Shown: piece by piece, positions 34,401 through 45,864 of the stretch | Layout: every line of letters starts with the position of its first letter | Numbering within the stretch: the stretch's first letter is position 1 | Assembly (NCBI GenBank): GCA_014898425.1 | Contig: RCSZ01000015.1 | Span: 744,001-808,000, forward strand | From: Botryotinia globosa | Taxonomy: Eukaryota > Ascomycota > Leotiomycetes > Helotiales > Sclerotiniaceae | DNA length: 64,000 bases | Direction: 5' to 3' | The notes under the pieces: model-generated | The model's database searches: none | Told to the model about the DNA's origin: nothing | What the model saw: the letters and a program-made list of their open reading frames with translations, nothing else | Position numbers and translations under genes: made by a program

Positions 34401-35236
34401 GTTTTGTTGCATGTCTAAAAATTCAATTCGTGATTACTGTTGGCAGATGATATTATATATATTTTTTTGAAAATATTGTGAGAGGGGTGAATATAGATGG
34501 AGTCTGTGCTGGGTGTTGGTTTGAGTGAATGTGCAGGGCTGGAGGGTTTTGTTGCATATCTGTATTTCACTTTTGTGGTTGGAGGTTGGTTGCTTTTGAA
34601 ATCGGGTAGATGGCTGAGGTCTGGTGAGATGGATAGGATGGTTACCTAGGAAGTAATAGCAAGCAGTTCACTTTTACCGTTGAAATCAGACGTGCAACAA
34701 ACTCTTCGGTTGTGTTTTTAGCCTATCATATCTACTTACGCTATTCATGAGATGAGAGTCTATAATGGCGAATGATTTCAATTGAGAGGTTTTGTTGCAT
34801 ATCTGAAAAGTCTGGGTCTGTCGGTCGTTGGTCAAACGTTGGCGAGAGATATGCGTCCGTAGTTATTCGCAGTGACCAACGTATGGCAGCTGAGGGGGGA
34901 CAGCGCGGAGAAGGCACGCCAGTGACCAAAGGTTGGACTTCAATCGATATATCAATGACAGATGTCAACTGACATAGTAATCGGCTCTCCCAAGCATCTA
35001 ACGAGTTCTCAATACTAGACGCGCTTTCGAGAGAGCCGGGGAAGACCCGGATTTTGGGGAGACCCGAACAAGACCCGAATTCAGATGTGCAACAAAACTT
35101 TTATTTCACGCATTCAGCCTATCACGACTGGTTTATACCTGTGGTATCTCGGCTCTCTCTATTCGCGATTTCGAGAGAGCCGAACAAGACCCGCACAAGA
35201 CCCGAAGAAGACCCGACTTCAGATGCGCAACAAAAC
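34401..35236. mobile_element. Cluster of miniature inverted-repeat elements sharing a GTTTTGTTGCATATCTGAA end
   Basis: The end motif GTTTTGTTGCATATCTGA or close variants occurs in + orientation at 34401, 34546 and 34789. It occurs as its complement ending at 34702, 35098 and 35236. The clearest unit is 34789-35098 (310 bp), where the two ends agree over about 25 nt, including a shared GGGTCT further in. A second right end at 35236 follows a partial duplication of the inner sequence. That inner sequence contains tandem AAGACCCG motifs and hairpins formed by CGGCTCTCTC and GAGAGAGCCG at 35150-35182. No protein is encoded. The arrangement looks like nested or locally duplicated MITEs. No target duplication was clear, and the family is unknown to me. 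Confidence 0.65.
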
Positions 35237-35930
35237 ATCTTCATGATGAGATTTATTAGCCGATCACGGCCATTCTATATATAGGATGAGGATTTCTGAT
35301 AGTGAATATCATGAACCGAAAGTCTTCTGGACAAGTACCTACCTAGGTATTTCAAGATTGTAGACGAGTGTTGGTGGAGAATATAAAGCAAGCTACTTTG
35401 AATGCGAGTTTGAAAACTTACCACTTGGACGGAAAGTTTGCGTTGTGGTTTCAGTTAAATGATATTGGCTTGTCGTTATTGCTTAGTTTAAATTTCGTTC
35501 GGGAATCTTGTATAGAGATGCTTCATTTTTTTACGTTAGGTAATAGAATTATTGAATAAATTTTACAAAAAATTATTATATGATAAGAATGAATTTCTTT
35601 TATAATGCTTTATTTTAAAAGGTTTATTATAATATAATATTAAATCATTTTTAAAACACTTTTTAATTATAAAAATAGGGATTTTTAATTTTTAAAATAT
35701 ATAATTATATTAATTATATTACGAAATAATAATAATATATATTAAATATTTAAAATGATTTTAATAGCTTGAATAATAAGTTTTTGAATATTGAATATAA
35801 AGATTATATAGAAAACAAAGATGTTATACATGATGTATCCGAAGTTGTCTCAACAATCCACCATCAACTCATCATTCTTCATCCACAATACCTAGTTACT
35901 TCCTCCATACACCCAACCAATCTCCCCAAA
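35237..35930. other. Intergenic, AT-rich tract upstream of the isochorismatase-like gene
   Basis: 35560-35800 is very AT-rich with no readable relic. A TACCTACCTAGGTA motif lies at 35337-35350. The last 100 nt are C-rich leader sequence for the next gene. No gene is supported. Confidence 0.55.
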
Positions 35931-36666
35931 ATGTCATCCACCAACAAAGCCGCAATCGTTCTCATCGATCCTTACAATGACTTCCTTCATCCCAAAGGCA
36001 AAGTATATCATCTTCTCGCCGAATCTATCGCCGCTACAAACACCATTGCTCATCTCCAGAATCTCGTAACTACTGCTCGTGCTCAAAAAATACCTATCTA
36101 TTATGGTTTGCATCAACAGGTAAAAGCAGGATTTCTAGCTGGTTGGCAACATCCAACTGTGACGCAGCAGGGTCAAAGAGATCACAAGACTTTTGAGGAG
36201 GGATCATGGGGGTTGAGATTTATGAAGGATTGGAGCCGGATGTGGAGGGGAATGGAGATGCGGTTGTTAGTAAACATTGGTGCAGCAGGTATGCATTATG
36301 TCGTACATTCTGGTGATGTGGTTGAGAAAGAGAAGGTGACTAATATAAGAGAAATAGTTCGTTCTCAAACACCGATTTGGATTCCCAGTTGAAGCAAAGA
36401 GTCATCACCCATCTCATCTTTGCCGGATTGACGGCAAATACTTGTTTGGAATCCACAGCAAGATATGCTTATGAATTGTAAGTTGACTTTGGATTTGCAT
36501 GTCTTGGACAGTAACTGATGGCGGTACTAGGGGATATCATGTAACTATGCTTAAGGATGCAACGGCAAGCTTGAATACCGTGGTAAAGGATGCTGCGACT
36601 GATCTTATCTGGCCATTGTTTCCAAATGAGGTATTGACCGTGGAAGAGTGGAAGAAGAGTTTGTAA
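35931..36666 (+). pseudogene. Isochorismatase-family hydrolase with a one-base frameshift
   Basis: Three exons are apparent: 35931 to about 36294, about 36361 to 36477, and about 36532 to 36666. They contain the full isochorismatase fold: KAAIVLIDPYNDFLHPKGK with the catalytic Asp, a central HKTFEEGSWG, and LIFAGLTANTCLESTARYAYEL with the nucleophile Cys. The protein ends NEVLTVEEWKKSL. The reading frame is broken at about 36207-36212, where a run of five Gs stands and six would keep the frame. Before the break the frame reads to GSW-G, and after it another frame continues IYEGLEPDVEGNGDAVVSKH. Everything else is intact, including both splice sites. Relatives hydrolyse isochorismate or small amides. 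It is either a recent pseudogene or an assembly error in a homopolymer. The ATG at 35931 (CAAAATG context) is preferred over an upstream in-frame Met in AT-rich DNA. Confidence 0.85.
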
Positions 36667-37900
36667 AGTAAAGTGGCTGCAGACAGTTATTGGCTTGGTT
36701 GGTGATGAGTGATTCGAGAAGGAGTAGTTTTGTAAGTTCAAACTTTATGATAGTCTTGCAACCCGAAATTTGGAATTTGATTATTTCATCACAAGTTCGA
36801 TTGTCGTTTGATGCCATAAAAATCCACAAAAAGAAAAGACCATAGTGCCAATCATGATGCCAAGGACCGTAACAAACTCCCAACCAGTTTTTAATCATAC
36901 CTCTCATTCCCAGATTGCCCATACCTCCTCTGATGGTTAACATTTGGTTGATACCTAAAAGATGCATTTCGTATTCCTCTCCATCTCTACCACCAACCTA
37001 GGATCACTGTCAGCTTGGCACTCAAATACTAAGGTGAAGACTTGCATTGAAGTATAGTAAGATCAAAATTACTAGAAGCATTTGCTCCGTAGCAGCTTCG
37101 TGAGGTACATTCATTGTCTTATTTGCCAAACGCATTGTCTCAATCTTGTATCAGACCAAACTGCGTTTGTTTATAGGTCTTTTGCGGTCTAGATGAAAGG
37201 CTGCGCCCAATAACGTAGCATAGAATAACGGGGGATGTTGCAAAGCAAACGGTAGCCAAGAGAGTGCTGGGCGACCCACAACTTTAGCATCATCATATGT
37301 ACCAAGCCACGGACCTAATTGCTTAACAACTTTCTATTATCAGTAAAGCTTATCCCACATATGAAATGAATCGCTTACAGTATTCTATGAGAATTGATTT
37401 GGGCAGTGGATCTCCACTTGTATCTGGCAATATTGAGAATGGATCGAATCCATCCAGAATCCCACTCGTTAGATTGGGCGCCAGAAGAAAGCTTGTAGTT
37501 TTATATCATGAGTAGAAGTATGGTTAGAGAACAAGTTCTGTGTCAAATCTGTAGGTGCACGAGTGGATGCATAAGATGATCCAACACTTCTTAGATCGTC
37601 GACCGATTCGAGGCTAAGTAGAACTTCCTCCCCTGCAAGTATCCTTCGATCACGAGCAGCTTTTGTGGTTTGATAATCAAGTTTTGGATCCCTCCTTCTT
37701 CTTCGTTCCTCTAAATCAACAAGAATTCTTGGTGTTATCCATTATGGAACACGTTGCTCCAGACAATCATTATAGGGATGATTTCGATTGCATTTTTGTT
37801 TCCTCCTATGGCATTCCGTACATGAGAGTAGTGTACGATTGCGACTTCGTTTGGAAGATCTACTTTGCATTTGTGGGACTTTAGTCGTGTTGGATGTCAT
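36605..37900 (-). pseudogene. Decayed Zn2Cys6 transcription factor
   Basis: It starts MTSNTTKVPQMQSRSSKRSR at 37900, followed by a binuclear zinc cluster beginning CTECHRRKQKCNRNHPYNDC. The Tyr stands where the fourth Cys is expected, and the cluster is cut by a TAA before its last Cys. In the same frame come RRRRRDPKLDYQTTKAARDR and AGEEVLLSLESVDDLRSVGS. Then follow the regulatory-domain segments GILDGFDPFSILPDTSGDPL, VVKQLGPWLGTYDDAKVVGR and LLGAAFHLDRKRP. A TGA occurs at the expected Trp in SLV-YKIETMR. A further exon reads EYEMHLLGINQMLTIRGGMG-like sequence and NWLGVCYGPW. One intron would have a GC donor. Intact relatives are nuclear regulators of metabolic genes. Its 3' end runs into the convergent isochorismatase relic, which it may once have regulated; that is inference. 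Confidence 0.8.
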
Positions 37901-39039
37901 GGTGTCTGTAGCCGTGAAAAGGGCTGAAAATGATTGAAATCACTTGAACGAGATCCGTCTTTGCTGTGAGTATACTACTGACGCTAGGTGAAAGGATTTA
38001 TATTGATTTTTTCATAACTTCAGATGCTGTTTGCGAAGCATCGAGAAACTTTTGCTTATGAAGAATTTCAAATGTAGAGGGCAAATATATGGATACGAAG
38101 AGGAACTTGTTGAATTCGTGAATCACTCAGATTGATGACAAAGATGGGTTGTATTCGAGGACCGTTGAGTTCCGGAGCTGGGGTTACAGTGGGGATGAAT
38201 GGTAAATGCAGTCAACGACACTACAATCGGTGTTTATGCAGGCTCGAATGGTAGATCCATGTAGAATAAGCTGATAACACTTTGAAAATGATGCATTCGC
38301 AATTCGCTGTTTCATAGTTGGCTGTAATAGAGATCGAACTTCCATATACTTACGGATGTCTAACTTCTCACCAGCCATTGGTCTCTTGGATTTTTAAGAC
38401 AATATGGGACGAAAAAATTGTATCATGCTATGTTGGGAGATCAACAGAAACAGAACTTTGTGATAGTCATAGTCAGTACTAGACAATAGGGAAAGATGAG
38501 ACAGGAAAGTTGAACATATACACCAATGGGAACGGCCACTTGAGCATCTGGTGATCTATGAAGTGAACATTCTCACTCACGAATACTTTGTACTCAAGGG
38601 TCCACCGTTGTATCAAGGATTGACCGTTGTACCAAGGGTTCACCGTTTGTTGGAGATGTGAAGTGGGAGTATGTAGTGGTGGTGGCTCCCCGGTGGTTCC
38701 TGGTGTTTTGGAGATTTTGTTTAGTAATCACGGAACGATGCGGCCGCATAAAACAGCTACCCCTGTGTTTCACGGCTCCCTATCAGCTGATAACATGGGA
38801 GAACCGTGTCTGAGCGTGTCGACAATCCATGTTTGTTGGTACCTTATTATGTATCTAGGTAGGGACCGGTAGCTATTATTATGGCATTTCTCTGAAAGCT
38901 TTACTTGAGATAAACATCAACATTCACAACTACTTACCAATGATCTGAACTCATTCACCATAAGAATAGCAAGCTTTGGACTCTCTAATACTCCATTGGC
39001 AGATTCATTTATCCCATTCGTAATTTACAATTCATCATC
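37901..39039. other. Intergenic region
   Basis: No gene is supported. It has partially repeated sequence around 38600-38645 (ACCGTTGTAtCAAGG and variants) and an AGGTAGGGA motif near 38857. The last 150 nt are the likely promoter of the PQ-loop gene. Confidence 0.5.
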
Positions 39040-40205
39040 ATGTTGTCTATCACGGATAACTTGTCAGACCGCTGCCAAAAGCTCCAAGATGTGAGCTATA
39101 TCAATCTCGCAGTATCTATGTAAGAAGCGTCCAAGGTTCTTCAGACTTCTCAGTTCATTTATAATGGCAACTTGCTGACTTATCTATCTACCTTATCCAG
39201 CTTCATTCTTATTGGAATCCTCGTTTCTTACTTACCTCAACATTATCGAATCATCAGTCGCAAAACCTCAGAGGGAATATCCCCCTTCTTTATTCTTCTC
39301 GGTACAACATCTGGAACATGCGCCTTTGCAAACATAATAGTCCTGCCAGCATCTCGCGCGGATGTGGCATGTTGCAAAATGGTTAGCACCTTTGAATGTG
39401 CCGCAGGATTACTTGGTATTGCCCAAGTCGGGGTTCAATGGTTTTGCTTCAGTGCAATGTACGCAACGCGATCACCTACAATGAAGAAATCAAATGCTAA
39501 TAGCACTTTCATATAGATTAGTCCTTTTCATGGTATTCTTCCCGCGAACTCCGACCCTTCCTACACTCGATGATGGCAAACAACAACATACATGGCGCAC
39601 AGCTGTCACGGTAGCTTTGGTTTGTCTCTTCCATGGATTCGTTACTATCGTTGTGAGTGCATCATTGGCACTCGCTCATCCTAATGTACTTGGAGTATGG
39701 GCCAACACATTGGGTATAATAGCTACAATTCTTGCAGGTATCCAATATATACCTCAAATCTGGTTGACATACAATCTTGGTCATATTGGAAGCTTAAGTA
39801 TACCAATGATGTGTATTCAAACTCCTGGCAGCTTTGTTTGGTCCATGAGTCTTTTCGCTAGATTAGGAGCTGCTGGTTGGAGTACATGGGGTGTGTTCTT
39901 GATTACAGGGTGTTTACAAGGATGCTTGTTGGTCATGGGAATTTCTTTCGAACTCAAAGCCAGAAGGGAGAGACAGATCAATGAGGGTGGAGCTGTAAGT
40001 GAAATCATTTATCCGTTAGTTTAGAACACTCACTAACGTTAAGCAGTCGAATGGAAGATGTATCGTTGGGTATATTGCAGGCTCGCGAGAACACGATACA
40101 GATGACGAAGGTGGAACCACCGTTGAGAGTACACCGTTATTGTCCGAGTCTGGATCCTCAAGAAAAACACCTCGTCCTTCAGCTCGAACTTCTGCATCTA
40201 ATTAG
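39040..40205 (+). CDS. PQ-loop repeat membrane protein
   Basis: Four exons (39040-39119, 39201-39458, 39517-39994, 40047-40205) keep frame and give 324 aa. Two PQ-loop motifs are visible: ILVSYLPQHYRIISRKTSEG near residue 35 and GIQYIPQIWLTYNLGHIGSL in the second half. They sit in a seven-helix layout typical of the PQ-loop/MtN3 superfamily. Fungal relatives include vacuolar basic amino acid exporters (Ypq) and related small-solute carriers. The C-terminal tail (about 60 aa) is hydrophilic, with EHDTDDEGGTT and SESGSSRKTP. The conserved YLPQ and YIPQ prolines are intact. The substrate is unknown. It ends 625 nt before the amidase gene on the same strand. Confidence 0.88.
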
Positions 40206-40829
40206 ATGAGACCCCAGGGGCCTTGTTGTTGGTAATAAGATGCTCCATACCCTAGAATCTTTCCATTCTGACAAGCTTGGTTCTGTTGTTATCCATAAAT
40301 GATTTGCTTGAGATCTGTGGCACCCCGGTTCCCCCGCTGTATTCTATTTTGCGTCCTCTTTTAGACATTCAACCCCAGCTGGAGTCTTTTTTAATAAGTC
40401 ATGATTCTCGATTAGGTCTTATTGTATTATGTGTCCTACATCTTCGGAGACCTGTACCGAGCTCATGAGACTTTGTATGTGTTATCGTTTTCGTGGAATA
40501 TTGCTTCCAATGCCCCTGAGCATCATGCGATTCTTCATATCAAAGTTTGCTGCGCATTATTATTATTATTAGTCACTGCCTTAAACCTGGTCTACAGATA
40601 CCAGTATCTCAGGTTCCCCACACAGGAAACAGTCACTAATTCAAGCCCTACAAGGATACAACATACTAATATCTATGTAGGTATATTAACCCCACTATCA
40701 GATAACGTCGTCCTATCCTCCTGTTTCTTCTTGCCACTCTTTCAGATTTCACACTCTTCCCCAGGACCTTCAGAGATCTGGACCAACTTCAAATATCAAC
40801 CACAATCTACTTCTGTGAATCGAAGCATC
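40206..40829. other. Intergenic spacer
   Basis: The stretch between the PQ-loop gene and the amidase. An open reading leads into the amidase frame, but its codons upstream of the Met at 40830 look non-coding. It contains a short ATTATTATTATT run at about 40556. Confidence 0.55.
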
Positions 40830-42946
40830 ATGTCTTGGCGAGATATTGCAAAAGATAAAAAAGATCGAATCGACGCAAGTATTCCTCCGGAATGGCGTTT
40901 GAAATCCCAGCCTACTGGAGATAATGTGATGGAAAATACTAACATTGGTGATGTGATGTCTACGGACGAGGTTTCCATCACGAAATCATCAGCTACTGAT
41001 CTTGTAGCCAAGATGGCAAAGGGTGAATTGACTTCCGTTGAAGTAACAACGGCATTTTGTAAAAGAGCTGCTCTAGCGCATCAACTTGTGAGTAGTTTAC
41101 GGATAAAATAGGAGCCATGTTAATGATTTCAAGCTAAATTGTGCTCTCGAATTCTTTCCTGAAATGGCTCTTGCACGTGCTAAGGAATTGGATGAGCACT
41201 ACAAGAAAACGGGGAAAACAATTGGTCCACTTCATGGTCTACCAATTTCTTTGAAGGATCAATTCAGAATTAAGGTGAGTAGATTACGATTCTACAAAAG
41301 GTTTCATGCTTATTCTGTGTTCATCAGGGTCTGGAGACATCGATGGGATATGTTTCATGGCTTGGCAAATACGAAGATGACGACTCAATCCTCGTGAAGC
41401 TTTTACTCAAAGCCGGGGCCGTCTTTTACATGAAAACCAGTGTGCCCCAGAGTTTGATGTGCTGTGAAACGATTAACAATATTATCGGTAGAACGGTGAA
41501 CCCTTATAATAAGAATTGGTCATGCGGTGGTTCATCAGGTGGTGAAGGTGCAAATATTGCATTCCGAGGTGGAGTCATTGGCGTTGGTACTGATATCGGT
41601 GGCTCTATTCGTGTACCAGCGGCATTCAATTTCTTGTATGGTTTACGTCCAAGTCACGGTCGTCTTCCTTATGGTAAGATGGCAAATAGTATGGAGGGTC
41701 AGGAAACTCTACATAGTGTTTGTGGTCCTATCACACACTCAGTTGCAGGTATGTTGAACTTACCTCGGACTCTTTTTGATACTGTTTCTGTTCGAGTTGT
41801 TGATTTTTATAGATATGCGATTGTTTGTCGAATCCGTTCTTGCACAAGAACCTTGGAAATTTGATGCTAAAGTTGTTCCTATTCCATGGAGGCAATCGGA
41901 AGCCGATGTTATAAAGTCAAGAATTTCGGATGGTGGTTTGACGATCGGTTACTATAACTTTGATGGTAAAGTATGTGGGAAGTTCATTTTAAGGCCCTCG
42001 GCACTTTTCTGGCAGTTTATTGAATATATGGAATGGGGATAAACTAGATATCCGACTATAGAGGCGGTAGAAATAAGACCTCAAGTAGATATACAATCGC
42101 CCTTTCTGGACAGAAGGAATGCCTATGATCTATGAAATGCTAACTAGGTACTTAGGTCCTACCTCATCCTCCGATTCTCCGTGGAATCAAAAAAGTAGTC
42201 GATACTCTAAAACAGAATGGGCATCAAGTCTTTGAATGGAAGCCCTACAAGCATGATCACGCTCAAGATCTCGTCAACAAAATATATAGTTCAGATGCTG
42301 GAAAGGTAAAGACAATCATAAACAAGTCCCCTACCAACCTCCTCACTAAACAAAACCAAGGATATCCGCACCGACCTTTCCGCATCCGGTGAGCCTCCCA
42401 TCCCCAATATAGAAGACTTTGCAAACACAGCCGACGCCCCTCTCTCCCTCAACGAACTCTGGGATATCAATCTCCAAAGATGGGCATACCAATGCGAATA
42501 CCTCGAGCAATTCCGAATCATGGAAGAGAAACTTGGTAAGGAAATCGATGCGATTGTTGCACCTGTGTCGGCGACGGCGGCCATTCGTCATGATCGGTTT
42601 GTGTATTATGGGTATATGAATGTGATTAATTTGTTGGATTTTACGAGCGTGGTAGTGCCAGTATTGTTTGCGGATAAGAGGGTGGATGGGAAGAAAGAGA
42701 GCTATGAGGGATTGAGTGAGGTAGATGGAGTAGTGCAGGGAGAATGTAAGTCTTGTTTCTTTTTGGGGGAGGAGGGTTTGGTCGTGTTTGCAGAAATGGT
42801 TCACTAATGTATGAATAGATGATCCGGAAGCATATCACGGAGCACCAGTTGCTGTGCAGATTATTGGGAGGAAATTGACTGAGGAGAGAATCATGGAGAT
42901 AGCGGAGGAGATTGGGAAATTGCTGGGAAATGAAATTGTATCTTGA
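40830..42946 (+). CDS. Amidase-signature enzyme (fungal acetamidase-like)
   Basis: Seven exons (40830-41087, 41134-41274, 41328-41748, 41813-41970, 42156-42305, 42361-42745, 42819-42946) keep frame and give 546 aa, normal for fungal amidases. The Ser-cisSer-Lys triad is visible: Lys in [10 protein letters not shown], the cis-Ser in [11 protein letters not shown] and the nucleophile Ser in [14 protein letters not shown]. The C-terminal region ends with the usual [20 protein letters not shown]. Relatives hydrolyse simple amides to acid plus ammonia, often for nitrogen scavenging; the substrate here is unknown. It is likely cytosolic, as no signal peptide is seen. The start is [20 protein letters not shown], a typical N-terminus for this family. 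Confidence 0.92.
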
Positions 42947-44340
42947 TTGAATGGCTAGTTATTCGTGTTGAGATTGATTGGAGGGGGTTGTGGGCAAGGA
43001 AGTAGTTAGGTAGAAACCAAGTCGATACTGAAATATTTGATTGCTTTTATCATGTTAGGATATGTTCTATTATCTAGATAGCAGATGCAGTGTGAATTTG
43101 AGGGCATAGAAAGGGTACACCATTGAAAGAGAGCGAGCACTTAATGGAGGCTTCTCGCGCCTGAAAGATTCAGATATTAAATATATACGAATCTCGAGTT
43201 CTATAACTGAATATGTGTGTCCTTTTCATATTCGTATATTCTGATGTAGGCGGCATCTAGATTTACCAGCATTTAGTATTCCTTAGATGGTGGAGGAAAT
43301 CTACTCACACCACAGCCTACCTCTCCAAAACCTTATAGATGCTTTTCAAAACCCTTACCTTACCTACCTACCTAGACTTTAAAAGAGGTACTATATGGCA
43401 CCTCAGGTAAGTAAGAAGATTGGTAAATTCAAAAAGCAAAACAACTTCCATTCGCACACATGGCAAATACTTAACTGATACGATATATTAAGCATACATG
43501 ATCCCCGACAGACAAGAATGTTCATAAGGGTGTGCAGACTCAAGCTTTGTCTATCTGTCTACGACATTTCTAGAAAATCTTCTGAAGTGTGAGTTTTTCG
43601 GTCTATGAGATATCAGATCAATTTTGATTAATATGGCCTGTTGCCCCATGAATTTTTGCTGGGATGCGCAAGTCGCATTCATGGAAGCTGGATGTTACAA
43701 GAACTGACACCCACACCCGGGGAGCCTTCGGCCAAGGGTTTCAAAGCGATGCCGCGTGCTCGGAGAAAGTGAATCTGAAACAAATGACACGGTTCGTGGA
43801 AGCACTGTAGGACTATCCGCTCCTGGAGTATTCATAGCTTTGGGGTTCAGATTTTGATGGTAGTGGTGCGGTTGTGAGTGGGCCTTTGATCAGTATTGGT
43901 GTTGAACCTTGGGATGGTTTGGAAAGTGTTGTAGGGATTCTGAAAGTAGTGTTTGTAAAGGTAGATGCGAATTTGTATTTTTAGGGTTGGAAAGGAGGTG
44001 GTATTTGAAAGTGGATTGATGTTTTTGTTGAGAAGAGATTGTTGGTTCTATTATTCGATGTAGTATTTGTGAAGTAAGAAAAGTTTATTATATATGGAAA
44101 TTTAGGTAAGAATCTTTCCTTTTCTTGCTGTGAGCATACGATTAATAATAACTGAAGTCTCTGAAAATCTGTATTGTGATTCTGCTACGGGTCGTATCAC
44201 TGCAGTCGTCGTCTACGACTTTGTTAGTATCCTACACCCGGTATAACCTTATGAGTCTTTTCATCGTTTATTAGCAGCGGCAGCCAGGTTCTGGGTTGGT
44301 CTGGTGATAAAGAAGTTGAAGTACTCCGCACTTCCAAACT

Positions 44341-44580
44341 CACAGATATATTTCCTTCACCTCTTCCAACTCGAGTGGCTCGATAAAAGATACAGACCCT
44401 GATTGGGAATTTGCACAGGCATGGGAGGAAACACTGCAGGAGATAGATGTGAAGCGACCGTGTAATACTCCCGGCATTGAGATTCTAGCGAATATTGATC
44501 ACCTCTCGGATACCCTATCACCGTGGGAATACACTAATGAAGATTTCTTGAACATGATCGAGACGAAAATCAGAGAATAG
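44341..44580 (+). other. Stop-free protein-like stretch, possible gene relic
   Basis: Eighty codons without a stop have acidic, Trp-containing composition (DPDWEFAQAWEE, PWEYTNEDFLNMI) and end in TAG at 44578-44580. There is no start Met, flanking exon or family I recognise. It could be a fragment of a decayed gene. Confidence 0.3.
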
Positions 44581-45762
44581 CACGGAGAAATATGGGTGAG
44601 GAGACGCTTAGGGATTCGCTGGGTCATTTGGGGTGGGTTTAATCTTAGATGAGGTTGAGAGTAAAGGGGGGATTTTACAAGCGAAGAGTGACAGTCCGTA
44701 TTGAATCCGTCGATGCTAGTATGAGGAATAATCGATGGAAGGGAAGTCCAGAGTAAATACGTTTTCTATCGAATTTCCCCATCATCTGCACTCACCTGAC
44801 ACGCTTCCCGCTTCGACGAATCGCATATCTCACACCATTTCTCTTCGGCTACCACGATACGTGGTGCTTCTTATGCTGAATAGGTAGGTGACTTTAGATC
44901 ATGTGTTGCGATGTGTGGAATAGATGTTATATCCCGAGTTGTTCTTATGGTTCCTAGAATTTTAGAGTTAAGTGAGGGTTAAGGAGATCTGCTTAATATG
45001 TAGATTATATATCTAGATGGGTAGGTATATGATTTATGTAAGATTGCATTTGCAATTGAAAGAAAGATAATGATGAATATCTAATCTATCTATAATCTGA
45101 TATCATAAAGTAAAGTAATGATAAACATATTGTTGGTATCAACTTGGTTGATATAAGTGTAAGTACTTAGTCCTATGTGGTTGTATTCGTTCTTGATCAT
45201 TATTATCTATGGGAAGCTAAGTACTAAATATATATAGGGAAGCGCTAGTGCAGACGCTAGTTAATACAGTGCCCTCTTTGATCACATGATCGATGTCCCG
45301 ACACATATCAAAGAGAAAGAATTGTAATTGTGATTCGGGAAACTAGAAATGGATGAATAGGATACGAATATTTAAAGTATGAATATTAGACGATCGATAG
45401 ACTTCATTTGAAGCATCTAGTTTTACTAATTAGTACTTTCATTCATATCCATATAGATAATTATAAATAATCCTTTTCAATAGATTCGATTTACTTCGAT
45501 TCATTTCTTTAATCTCCAGCTGGGTATATACGGTATATAGTTGTAATAAGTAAGTGTATGTAGGTATAGAGGGTTAATTTTGATTTTCATATTTCAAATC
45601 TTAGGTGTAGGTTTATATAAGGTAGTGTGTATATAATATGTAGACTTCGCTCACGAATTCCTACGTAGGTAGGTATCTAACTCTATTACCTTAGTCTTTT
45701 TTTCTAACTTGACAATTCGACTCTAGTTACCTACCTAGGCATCTTTCATTGTAATCAGATCA

Positions 45763-45864
45763 TCTACTCTCATGATTTATCATTCTAATCACATCAGACT
45801 AGATCAGACTAGATCTACTCTCATGATTTATCATTCTAATCACATCAGACTAGATCAGACTAGA
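45763..45864. repeat. Two tandem copies of a 51-bp unit
   Basis: The unit begins TCTACTCTCATGATTTATC and contains a doubled GATCAGACTA. The two copies are nearly identical. An ATCCAATCC-type run follows to about 45920. Confidence 0.85.

Noticed and set aside
34401..35236. Repeated ends considered as a CRISPR array
   Set aside because: The repeats occur in both orientations with unequal spacing and the host is a eukaryote. Inverted-repeat elements explain them.
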